DNA from: a marine group bacterium Sva0996 bin134
GTDB taxonomy: Bacteria; Actinomycetota; Acidimicrobiia; Acidimicrobiales; Bin134
Length of the DNA: 64,000 nt
Direction: 5' to 3'
Assembly: GCA_002239105.1 (NCBI GenBank)
Contig: MPNQ01000002.1
Coordinates: 124,001 to 188,000 of the forward strand
Within the stretch, counting starts at the first letter, position 1; each line of letters begins with the position of its first letter. Shown one piece after another: positions 5,089-16,418 of the stretch. Below the pieces are notes generated by a model. It made no database searches, was not told where the DNA came from, and worked only from the letters and a program-made list of their open reading frames with translations. Both the position numbers and the translations under genes were made by a program.

Positions 5089-7913
5089 GCTGCAAGAACT
5101 TCGGTCAGCTCATCCAGCAACTGGTTCAACTCGCTCCCAAAGAGTTGGCGGGCCTTGCCTAGTCCGCCGCGGTCGCTGAACGGTGGGGACTGGAGGTCGG
5201 CGGGGGTGATGCTGAGGCTGGATGCGATGCGGGCTTTGATGAGGTCGAGGTAGGCGAGTTGGTCGGTGGTGAACTTGGTGCCGGTGGCGTGCTGTTGGTT
5301 TAGCCAGATCTCGAAGCGCTCGTTTACTAGGTCGGGATAAGCCACAAGCTCGTCGGCGTTGCCGAGGGCGTAACGGACCAGGCTCACGAGGTCTGTGTGC
5401 ACCCGGTGGCCTGAGCCTCGGACTTTGGACTTGTCGAGGGTTTCGTAGGCTTGCCAGAGGATGTCGGGGGTCCAGCGATGGGGTGGACGGCCGATGGCGT
5501 TGACTAACTCCTTGATGTCGGCGTAGGTGAGGCCGCGACCGTAGGGCTGGTGGTAGAGCACTTCTAGCGCGGTGATCTCGTCTCGATGGTCCTCGATGAA
5601 CTGCTTCCACGACTCCACTTGGCTGCGGGCTCGGGCGGCGGCGTCTACGGAGAACTCTCCGGAGATCACCCGGTCACGAGTGGCTTTGTCGATCACTTGC
5701 TCGTAGCTGCGGCGGATGTCCACCAGCTTCTGTCGTAGCTCGGAGTTGCCGGCTAAGGGCTGGATCGCCTCGGCAATCAGCCTCTGAGCAGCCACGGCCA
5801 CTTGGTCGGGGGGCGGGTCGTCGGTGCCCGTCTCGGCTGAGGCGGCTTCGTGTTGGTGGTCGGGGTCGAGGGCGTCGGTGATCTGGCGGACTAGCTCACT
5901 CAGCTCCACTCCGGCTACCGACTCCACCTCGGCTCGGTCTTCTGCGGTGATCCGGCGGTTGAGGCGAGCCAGGCGCGACGCCACTGACGAGACAGCGTTG
6001 GGGTCTTTGGAGCCGAGGCCGATTTGGTTGAGCAGCTTGTCGAAGCTCACGTGGCGCTGGCGCTCTAGGGGGACGGTGTCGTGGAGGTCGGCTTCGGTTA
6101 CGCCCACTGCATCGACGATCACAAAGCGGTCTTTGGCTTGGGCGTCGGGTGTGACGGTGCGGAGTTGGTCACTGTCGATCACCCTCACGCCTCGGCCCTT
6201 CATCTGCTCGAAGAAGTTGCGGCTTCGCACCATGCGCATGAAAACCACGCACTCGATGGGCTTGACGTCGGTGCCGGTGGCGATCATGTCCACGGTCACT
6301 GCGATGCGGGTGGGATAGTCGGTGCGAAACTTCTGGAGCAGCTGCTCGGCGCTCTCGCCCGCCTCCCCGGAGCGATAGGTGATCTTCACCGCGCCCTGGT
6401 TGCCGAGGCCGAACTCCTCCCGCACGATCTGCACGATGTCATCGGCATGGCTGTCGTCTTTGGCGAAGATCAGCGTCTTGGGGATGTTGACCAGGAAGCC
6501 GTCGTCGTCTTGCTCCCGGTCTTCGAACATCTCGGGCAGCGAATCGCGAAAGGTGCGCACAATCGTGCGGATCTGATCAGGTGCCACTACCCGGCGGTCG
6601 AGTTCGCCTGCGTCATAGGTGATGTCGGCGTCGGCCTGTTCGAGGCGGATGCTGCGGGTCTCCCGGTCGCGGAACTCGGTCACGAAGCCGGAGGGGACGG
6701 TGCCACCGGCTTCGGTGATCTCGGTGCGGATGCGGAATATGTCGAAGTCCACGTTCACTCGGTCGGCCACTGCTTGGGCGTGGCCGTACTCCATCACCAG
6801 GTTCTGGTCGAAGAAGGCGAACGTCTGGATGCCGGGGGTAGCGGTAAGGCCCACCAGGAAGGCGTCGAAGTACTCCAGCACCTGGCGCCACACACCATAG
6901 ATCGAGCGATGGCACTCGTCGATGATGATCAGGTCGTACGACTCGATGGGCACTCTGGGGTTGTAGGCCACCTCAATCGGCTGTTCGGGAGCAGTGTCGA
7001 AGCCGGATTGCTCGTCGAGGTCGTTGGGGAGCTCCTCGCCCCGCAGGATGGAGTAGAGGCGCTGGATGGTGCTGACGTGGACTTTGGCGGCGGCCTCGTT
7101 GGCCATGTCGAGCTCTGAGGAGGCGAGCCGGCGGACGTTGTACAGCTCTGTGAACTTGCGTCGGTCGCCGGGCACCTCGAAGCCTTCGAACTCTCGGACC
7201 GCCTGGCGGCCCAGGTTGGCCCGATCGACCAGGAAGAGGATGCGGTTGGCTCGAGCGTGGCGCAACAGTCGGTAGCTGGTATTGACGGCGGTGAACGTCT
7301 TGCCCGACCCGGTGGCCATCTGGATCAGCGCCTTGGTGCGGTTCGCTATGAAAGACGCTTCCAGGTTACGGATGGCCTCGGCTTGGGCTGGCCATAGACC
7401 GGGCGGTTCGACCCCCAGATCGGGCAGCTCGCTGAATCCGTTGCGCAGGGTGGCGTTACCGTCGAACTCCTTGTAGTTGTTCCGCCAGTGGGCAAGCGTC
7501 TCAGGGCGGTGGAAGGCGAACACCCGCCGGGATGTGGGCAATAGATCGAGCCCGCTGGTAAAGCGAGTCTCGGTGCCGGTGGCCTCGTAGCCGAACGGCA
7601 AAGCGCCATCGACGAGGAAGGCCGGCAATTCACCGGGATAGGCGGCCTGGTACTTGCGGGTCTGGGGCTCCACGCCAGTCAGCGTGGTGCCCACCTTCTT
7701 AGCCTCAATCACCCCTACCGCTTGTGAGTCGACGTACAGCACGTAGTCGGCCGGTCCAGCCTCAGTGGGCACCTCCCTCACCGCCACTCCCCTGGCGGCG
7801 GCCACCGCAGCGTGCTGGTAGTCCTGCACCTCCCAGCCACACTCCGCCAATTGCAAGTCGATCGCCTCGCGGGCACGCGCCTCAGGGGTTAGGTAGTCAG
7901 AAGAAGCGGTCAT
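5085..7913 (-). CDS. hsdR: Type I restriction endonuclease, motor/nuclease subunit HsdR
   Basis: 942-aa subunit that translocates DNA and cleaves it. The N-terminal nuclease domain has the D...E-x-K pattern (Asp56, Glu70, Lys72 in VIEAKK). The SF2 helicase has Walker A ATGSGKT (200-206) and DECH (332-335), then motif VI region FEQMKGRGVR. The C-terminal part resembles the EcoEI R-subunit domain. All motifs are intact and the length is normal. It heads the hsdR-hsdS operon; hsdM is not directly adjacent. Confidence 0.96.
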   Translation of the reverse strand: MTASSDYLTPEARAREAIDLQLAECGWEVQDYQHAAVAAARGVAVREVPTEAGPADYVLYVDSQAVGVIEAKKVGTTLTGVEPQTRKYQAAYPGELPAFLVDGALPFGYEATGTETRFTSGLDLLPTSRRVFAFHRPETLAHWRNNYKEFDGNATLRNGFSELPDLGVEPPGLWPAQAEAIRNLEASFIANRTKALIQMATGSGKTFTAVNTSYRLLRHARANRILFLVDRANLGRQAVREFEGFEVPGDRRKFTELYNVRRLASSELDMANEAAAKVHVSTIQRLYSILRGEELPNDLDEQSGFDTAPEQPIEVAYNPRVPIESYDLIIIDECHRSIYGVWRQVLEYFDAFLVGLTATPGIQTFAFFDQNLVMEYGHAQAVADRVNVDFDIFRIRTEITEAGGTVPSGFVTEFRDRETRSIRLEQADADITYDAGELDRRVVAPDQIRTIVRTFRDSLPEMFEDREQDDDGFLVNIPKTLIFAKDDSHADDIVQIVREEFGLGNQGAVKITYRSGEAGESAEQLLQKFRTDYPTRIAVTVDMIATGTDVKPIECVVFMRMVRSRNFFEQMKGRGVRVIDSDQLRTVTPDAQAKDRFVIVDAVGVTEADLHDTVPLERQRHVSFDKLLNQIGLGSKDPNAVSSVASRLARLNRRITAEDRAEVESVAGVELSELVRQITDALDPDHQHEAASAETGTDDPPPDQVAVAAQRLIAEAIQPLAGNSELRQKLVDIRRSYEQVIDKATRDRVISGEFSVDAAARARSQVESWKQFIEDHRDEITALEVLYHQPYGRGLTYADIKELVNAIGRPPHRWTPDILWQAYETLDKSKVRGSGHRVHTDLVSLVRYALGNADELVAYPDLVNERFEIWLNQQHATGTKFTTDQLAYLDLIKARIASSLSITPADLQSPPFSDRGGLGKARQLFGSELNQLLDELTEVLAA

Positions 7914-8038
7914 CCGCCGTTATGACTATCAGCCCAGGGGTCTGGGCACTGACTGTTGTGCCAATGGGTAGTCATGGTGACGGGCAAGTGTAGATGAGTC
8001 TGGACAAGCTGTCACAGGTGGTGGGTATAGTTCATTTC

Positions 8039-9232
8039 ATGGCTGATGAGGCTTTGACCAGGGATTTTGAGGTCATCTTGGAGGTGCCGGAGAAGGACCC
8101 GACGGAGATGTCGGGGGCCGAGCGGCGGGCTGCATTGGTTTCGGTGGGGCGGGTTGAGGCGCAGTTGGCCGGATGGAAGTCTCGTCTGATCAGAGCAGAG
8201 CGGGAGCAACACGGCCAGGAAGCCGCCGAGCGCGTCTTGCGTGATGGACTCCAATCCTCTCGGCGGGAAGCCTCACGGGATGTGGAGACCTCGACTCAAT
8301 TGGCAGAGCTGCCGACAACCTCGGCGGCGCTGGAGTCGGGGTTGATCCCTCCAGCCCATGCTCGATTGATTGCTCGTGCGGCTTCGGAAGGCCCGATTGA
8401 TGAGGCTCTACTGACGGAAGCCGCCCAGCGGGAGCCCTTTGACAAGTTCGCCAAGACAGTTCGGCGAAATCAACAGGAGATGGCCGAGGACGACGGCCAG
8501 TCGATCTTTGACCACCAGCGGGAGAAGCGCTCGGCTAAGGCATTTCTCAGCCGTGAGACCGGGATGTTTGTGTTGACAGGCGAGTTCGACCCCATGACCG
8601 GCGCTCGTATCGACACGGTACTGGCAGCCAAAGAACGCGAGTTGTGGAATGCGGAAGATCCCAAGGAGCGGCGAACACCACAGCAGCGGGTGGCCGACGC
8701 GCTGGCCGAGCTGATCCTTGAGCCCGGCAAGGGCAAGGCCAAAGGCACAGCTTTGATGGTGGTGGCCGACTATGACGTGATCAACCAAGAGCTGGTCAAC
8801 GCCCGTCTCGCCGACGGCACCCCGATCCCCACGGCCGAGCTGATCCGTCTGGCCTGTGACGCCGATCTCCTGCCGGGCGTGTTCCGTGCCGCTACCCAGG
8901 AGATGAACCTCGGACGCAAGCGGCGCACGGCTTCTGACCTTCAGCGGGCCGCTTTGATCTACCGAGACAAGGAGTGCATCGGCTGTGGAGCCAGCGCCCA
9001 CCGATGCTTTGCCCACCACGTCCGATTCTGGAAGAACGGCGGGCCGACCGACATGCCCAACTTGGTGCTGGTGTGCAATAGATGCCACCACAACATTCAT
9101 GACGAGCACTGGGATGTCACCCAAGATCCCGCCTCTAAGCGCTTCAACGTCGATCCTCCGCCTGACCCTTTCCCCGACACCGGAGTCGACTCATACCGAC
9201 CGTCCCAGTGCAACCCGGTTCTTCTCAACTGA
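8039..9232 (+). CDS. DUF222 / 13E12-repeat HNH endonuclease family protein
   Basis: About 397 aa. The N-terminal DUF222 helical region (to about residue 290) is followed by an HNH nuclease module: CIGCG, then HHVRFWKNGGPTDMPNLVLVC, then RCHHNIHD. This supplies two Cys pairs and the catalytic histidines. Such genes are multicopy in actinobacteria and often considered mobile; their role is unclear. I prefer ATG 8039 because TATAGT (8026-8031) lies seven bases before it; ATG 7994 is an in-frame alternative giving 412 aa. It is transcribed away from hsdR across a short divergent promoter region. Confidence 0.88.
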   Translation: MADEALTRDFEVILEVPEKDPTEMSGAERRAALVSVGRVEAQLAGWKSRLIRAEREQHGQEAAERVLRDGLQSSRREASRDVETSTQLAELPTTSAALESGLIPPAHARLIARAASEGPIDEALLTEAAQREPFDKFAKTVRRNQQEMAEDDGQSIFDHQREKRSAKAFLSRETGMFVLTGEFDPMTGARIDTVLAAKERELWNAEDPKERRTPQQRVADALAELILEPGKGKAKGTALMVVADYDVINQELVNARLADGTPIPTAELIRLACDADLLPGVFRAATQEMNLGRKRRTASDLQRAALIYRDKECIGCGASAHRCFAHHVRFWKNGGPTDMPNLVLVCNRCHHNIHDEHWDVTQDPASKRFNVDPPPDPFPDTGVDSYRPSQCNPVLLN

Positions 9233-9407
9233 GGAACCAATTACAGGGCATTCCGGCAATGCCCGCGGCCTGACTCGCAAGGTCGAGACAAATGGCAGGA
9301 AGATCAGCCACCGCAAGACCGGACTTCGCACCTTGAAAACTGAATAGTTGAACCAGATGCCCACGCTCGTATGGTTCATGCATGTACCAAACCCAAGGAG
9401 CGCTGCC

Positions 9408-9863
9408 ATGCTGACTGCGGGGGTTGACCATGTTGCCACCATCACAAAGGACTCGGATCGGCTTCAGCGGTTCTATGTGGAGAGCTTTGGGGCCACCATT
9501 GAGTTTGACGGGCCGGAGTTTCCGGGTGGGCCGCGGATGTCGATTATCAACATTGGGCCGGACTGCGAGTTGAATGTGTTCGAGATCGAGGGGAATACCG
9601 AGGCCGACCATCAGACGCCGATGTATGGGCGGGGGCGGATCGACCACATTGGATTCTTGGCGGCCAGTCTGGAGGAGTTCTCGGAGATCAGGGAGCGGTT
9701 GATGGCGGCTGGGGCGACCGACGGCATCGTCACCGTGTTCGGGCGCAAGATCAGCATGTTCTTTCGGGATCCTGACCGGATGGAGTGCGAGGTGCTGGTG
9801 GCCAATCCCGATTTCGACCCCGAAGACGTGATCTTCGGGGTGCCTTCACCCCGGTTCCAGTAG
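9408..9863 (+). CDS. VOC-superfamily (glyoxalase/bleomycin-resistance fold) protein
   Basis: 151 aa with two beta-alpha-beta-beta-beta modules. The first begins GVDHVATITKDSDRLQRFYVESFGA; the second begins GRIDHIGFLAASLEEFSEIRERL and ends MFFRDPDRMECEVLV. The metal-ligand positions (His in VDHV, Glu in ELNVFE, His in DHIGF, Glu in MECEV) are plausible, so it may be a metal-dependent lyase, isomerase or dioxygenase, but the substrate cannot be predicted. Start ATG 9408 follows AAGGAG; ATG 9348 would add 20 residues that do not look like the family. Confidence 0.85.
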   Translation: MLTAGVDHVATITKDSDRLQRFYVESFGATIEFDGPEFPGGPRMSIINIGPDCELNVFEIEGNTEADHQTPMYGRGRIDHIGFLAASLEEFSEIRERLMAAGATDGIVTVFGRKISMFFRDPDRMECEVLVANPDFDPEDVIFGVPSPRFQ

Positions 9864-9898
9864 GGGCGGGTCAAACCCCGGCTGTTGGGAACTGTCCG

Positions 9899-11431
9899 CT
9901 AGGTGGCGCGTCGACGTCGCACCGTCACGAGTGCGGCGGCCACCGCAGCTGCTGCCGCCACTCCCACGCCGACGAAGATTCCGGTGTTGCCCCCTCCGCC
10001 GCCATTGCCGCCGGAACTGGCTGCCGCGGCGATGGTCTCGGTTGGCGCGGCAGTAGGGGCTCGAGTCGCAGGCGGGGTTGGGGCGGCCGTCGAGACCGGG
10101 GTCGGAATCGGAGTCGGGGCGGCCGTTGGCGCCGGCGTTGGGGCCGTGGTCGGGGCGGCCGTTGGGGTAGTGACGACGGTTGGAGCCGCGGTCGGGGTTG
10201 GCTCTGGTTCGGGCACGATGCCGCGGAAGGGGCCAGTCACCTCATAGGTGACACCGGTAGATTTCCCCTTGATTTCAGATTCGGGGAGAACGTCTTCCGC
10301 ATTGTTGAGGGCCGGACCGCGCTGGCTGGAGAAGTAGAGGCGATCGCGCCGGGGGTTGAAGACTGGTCCGGTGATCTCTGACGTGTCCTGGTCCACGATG
10401 CGAAGGAACGGCGCAACTTCGCCCTCGGGGGAGATGATGACGATCTCCATATTGCCGCCGTCTTCAGCCACATACACGTCGCCGCTACCTGCGTCCACAG
10501 TGAGGTTGTCGACTCCCGAGAGGATTGCGGTGCCTTCGGACACCTTGGCCGGGTCGGCCTCGTAGATCCGGCTGTAGGTCTGATCGGCGGTGTTGATGGC
10601 GTGGATAACGTTGTCGAACTTGGTCGACCAGAACACGACGTCATTGTGGTACCAAATTCCCTCGCCGCCCAAGAATGCCGTCGCCTCTCCCGGCAGCTGT
10701 TTACGGGCGAGCGTCTCGGTTGCCGAGGGGTCGGGCACTTCGATCCAGCTGACCGTCTGGTCTTCCTCGATGCGGGCCGCCTCGAGCAGGCCCTCGCTCA
10801 AATCGGGGTACTTGGCCGGAGTAAACCGGTAGAAGAGCCCGTCGAACTGGTCCTCGGTCATGTACACCTGCTGGCGGTCGGAGTCGACCGCGGCCGCTTC
10901 GTGGGTGAAGATCCCCATCGCCGGACGCGACACCGACGGAGTGGCACCGGTCGGGTCGCACTCCCATATCACCCCGTAGCCGGAGAAGTCCTCCTCGCCC
11001 GATAGGAAGGTGCCCCACGGGGTCGGTCCGCCGCCGCAATTGGAATTGCTGCCCTCCAGCAATTGGTAGGAATCAATGATTTCGCCTTCAGGGCCGTAGT
11101 GAATGGCTGAGACACCGGCAAACCCGGGGCGGAACACCTCGCTGTTGACCGTGTGGTACCAGCCGCCTGCGCCGTCGTCGAAAACAGCCGCCCCGTCGGG
11201 ATAGACGCGCCATCTGTAGTCGCTGTCCCCCACAGGCTCGCCCGCTATCGCCACAATCCGGGAAGTGAATCCAGGGGGCAAGATGATGCCATTCCCGTCA
11301 GGCTCGATGCCATCGAGGCTGCCGTAGGGTCCGGGGCCGGGCTGTGCACCGACCGCACTGCCCACCAAGGGCACGGCGACAGTGCCGCCAGCAGCGACAA
11401 TGGCACCACGCAAGAAGCTGCGTCTATCCAT
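9899..11431 (-). CDS. Tat-exported DUF839/PhoX-like protein with Pro-Thr-rich stalk and C-terminal membrane anchor
   Basis: 510 aa. The N-terminus is a Tat signal (RRSFLRG, then a hydrophobic stretch to GSAVGAQ). The mature part is a DUF839/PhoX-like beta-propeller (GGGPTPWGTFLSGEED, MGIFTHEAAAVD, GVDNLTVDAGSGDVYVAEDGGNMEIVII), a fold found in calcium-dependent alkaline phosphatases. From about residue 405 there is a Pro/Thr/Ala stalk, a Gly run, a hydrophobic helix and RRRRAT, a surface-display arrangement. The start ATG 11431 has TATGGT six bases upstream. Phosphatase activity is uncertain. Confidence 0.85.
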   Translation of the reverse strand: MDRRSFLRGAIVAAGGTVAVPLVGSAVGAQPGPGPYGSLDGIEPDGNGIILPPGFTSRIVAIAGEPVGDSDYRWRVYPDGAAVFDDGAGGWYHTVNSEVFRPGFAGVSAIHYGPEGEIIDSYQLLEGSNSNCGGGPTPWGTFLSGEEDFSGYGVIWECDPTGATPSVSRPAMGIFTHEAAAVDSDRQQVYMTEDQFDGLFYRFTPAKYPDLSEGLLEAARIEEDQTVSWIEVPDPSATETLARKQLPGEATAFLGGEGIWYHNDVVFWSTKFDNVIHAINTADQTYSRIYEADPAKVSEGTAILSGVDNLTVDAGSGDVYVAEDGGNMEIVIISPEGEVAPFLRIVDQDTSEITGPVFNPRRDRLYFSSQRGPALNNAEDVLPESEIKGKSTGVTYEVTGPFRGIVPEPEPTPTAAPTVVTTPTAAPTTAPTPAPTAAPTPIPTPVSTAAPTPPATRAPTAAPTETIAAAASSGGNGGGGGNTGIFVGVGVAAAAAVAAALVTVRRRRAT

Positions 11432-11493
11432 GGGCTTACCATAGCCATTTGGCTTGATGGGTACCCGTGGACGTGGTGGTGCCTGAGCCCGCC

Positions 11494-14352
<2,859 letters not shown>

Positions 14353-14432
14353 GCAGTGAACTTATCGGCCCGCGCTGACAATTGAGACAGGAGAAATGGA
14401 AAGAGTCGGAGAAAAGGGACCTGATTAGCCCT

Positions 14433-16412
14433 ATGCCCTACCCCAACGTGTTCCAACCGCTGGACATCGGCGGGTGCACATTGCCTAACCGGATCGTGCG
14501 AACCGCCCACAGCACCGGCGCGGTCGGCGAAGACCTGATCGCTTACCACGAGGCCCGGGCCAAGGGGGGCGCAGCGCTGACCATCCTCCAGATCGCCGGC
14601 GTCCACCCCACATCGCCCACCGACATCCCCGTGTTCACCGACCGGGTGCTCCCGTTCTACGAGGAGATGGCGGCCCGCTTGCACGCTGCTGGCGGCAAGG
14701 TCTTCCAGCAGCTTTGGCACGGGGGCGCGGCCATCGAGCAGCGGTCGCTCACCAACTACCAGCAGCCCCTGGCCCCGAGCCCCATCCCCAGCCCAATGGT
14801 GGGCGATGTCCCACAGGTACTAACCACCTCCATGATCGACGAGCTAGTGGAGGCGTTCGCGGTGGCCGCCCGGCGCTGTGAGCAGGGCGGGCTTGACGGG
14901 GTGGAACTCCACGGGGCCCACGGTTACTTGATCGGCCAGTTTCTGTCCCCTGCCACCAATCTGCGAGATGACGACTACGGGGGCAGCCTGGAAAACCGCA
15001 CCCGCTTCTTGCGGGAGATCCTGGCCGCCATCCGGTCCGAGACCAGCCCAGGCTTCCCGGTCGGCCTCCGCATCTCCGCTGACGACCAGATCGAGGGCGG
15101 GGTCGACCCCGAAGAGGCCGCGGCCATCGCCAAACTGGTGGAGCCCGATCTCGACTTCCTGGACGTGTCGCTGTCGTCGTACTGGCGCTTCCACCGGCTG
15201 CTGTCCACGCTCGACGAGGGTCTCGGCTACGAGGTGCCCACCAGCGAGGTGGTCACCACAGCGGTGGAGGTGCCCACCATCGTCACCGGACGCATCACCA
15301 CCCTCGACCATGCCGAGCACCTGATCCAAAGCGGCGTGGCCGATCTGGTGTCCATCGTGCGGGGCATGATCGCCGATCCCGAGCTGGTGGCCAAGGCCCG
15401 CGACGGCCGGGAAGGCGAGATCCGGCCGTGCATCGGCACTTCGGTGGGCTGCGTGGCCCGGTTCATGGTGGCCGGCAAGATGCGCTGCGTGGTCAACACC
15501 GCTGCCGGCCAGGAGACAAAGGTGCCGTTCGAGCCGAACGACCGAGTGGCCGAGCCCAAGCGAGTGCTGGTGGCCGGGGGTGGACCCGCCGGCCTAGAGG
15601 CAGCCCGCACCGCGGCATTGCGAGGCCACGAGGTGGTGCTCTACGAGATGACGGGCGAACTAGGCGGTCAGGTGCGGATGGCGGCCTCAGCCCCGCCCCG
15701 GTCCGACGTGGGAGCGATCACTGCCTTTCTGACTGACGAGCTCGACCGACTGGGAGTGACCGTGCGGCTTCGCTCCCCCGTCGATCCCGATGTGGTGGCC
15801 GAGGAGAGGCCCGACGAGCTGATCATCGCCACCGGCACCACTCCCCGTCGGGGCTTTCAGATCTCCGCGCCGTCGAAGCCGATCCCCGGCGCCGATCTGC
15901 CCCACGTTTACACCAGCTGGGAAGTGCTGGGCTTCGGCGGCCGGGCCTCCATTGGCCGAAAGGCCGTGGTTTACGACGACACCGGCACGTTCGAGGCCAT
16001 CTCGGTGTGCGACGCGCTAATGGCCGCGGGCGCTGAGGTTTCATTCCTCAGCCGCCACGAGCAACTGGGGGCGACGATCCTGTATCCGGCGGCCACCGTG
16101 GAGGCCAGCCGGGAGCGGCTGTTCAGCGGACCGTGCTCATTTACCCCCGCGGTCGCGCTCCGGGAGATCACCCCGGAGGCAGTGGTGACCCGCGACCTGG
16201 GCACCTACACCGAGCGGAGTTTCGACGCCGACACCGTGGTGATCGTGAGCTACCACGACTGCAACAACGAGCTGGCCAATTACCTACGCGCCGAGATGTC
16301 CGATCAATCTGGGGCCCCGCCATTCAACATGCACCTAGTGGGCGACGTGAACGGTACCAACAGCATCATGGCCGCCATCCACGCCGGCGCCCGGGTCGGC
16401 CGGGATATCTGA
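14433..16412 (+). CDS. NADH:flavin oxidoreductase, 2,4-dienoyl-CoA reductase/trimethylamine dehydrogenase type
   Basis: 659 aa. An old-yellow-enzyme TIM barrel (about 1-325, with HGAHGYLIGQFLSP and GGSLENRTRFLREIL) is fused to an FAD/NAD(P) disulfide-reductase-like half (VLVAGGGPAGLEAARTAALRGH near 380). The family normally has a 4Fe-4S cluster with Cys at CxxCxxxC...C. Here the order is Cys333, Thr336, Cys340, Cys352, so the second ligand is replaced by threonine. The substrate is unknown; enoyl-CoA or enone reduction is likely. ATG 14433 begins the conserved part (MPYPNVFQPL). It is divergent from uvrA. Confidence 0.9.
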   Translation: MPYPNVFQPLDIGGCTLPNRIVRTAHSTGAVGEDLIAYHEARAKGGAALTILQIAGVHPTSPTDIPVFTDRVLPFYEEMAARLHAAGGKVFQQLWHGGAAIEQRSLTNYQQPLAPSPIPSPMVGDVPQVLTTSMIDELVEAFAVAARRCEQGGLDGVELHGAHGYLIGQFLSPATNLRDDDYGGSLENRTRFLREILAAIRSETSPGFPVGLRISADDQIEGGVDPEEAAAIAKLVEPDLDFLDVSLSSYWRFHRLLSTLDEGLGYEVPTSEVVTTAVEVPTIVTGRITTLDHAEHLIQSGVADLVSIVRGMIADPELVAKARDGREGEIRPCIGTSVGCVARFMVAGKMRCVVNTAAGQETKVPFEPNDRVAEPKRVLVAGGGPAGLEAARTAALRGHEVVLYEMTGELGGQVRMAASAPPRSDVGAITAFLTDELDRLGVTVRLRSPVDPDVVAEERPDELIIATGTTPRRGFQISAPSKPIPGADLPHVYTSWEVLGFGGRASIGRKAVVYDDTGTFEAISVCDALMAAGAEVSFLSRHEQLGATILYPAATVEASRERLFSGPCSFTPAVALREITPEAVVTRDLGTYTERSFDADTVVIVSYHDCNNELANYLRAEMSDQSGAPPFNMHLVGDVNGTNSIMAAIHAGARVGRDI

Positions 16413-16418
16413 GGAACC

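Noticed and set aside
7994-8038. ATG 7994 as the start of the DUF222 HNH gene
   Set aside because: It would place the TATAGT box inside the coding region. ATG 8039 is seven bases after that box, as at other starts in this window. Kept as an alternative only.
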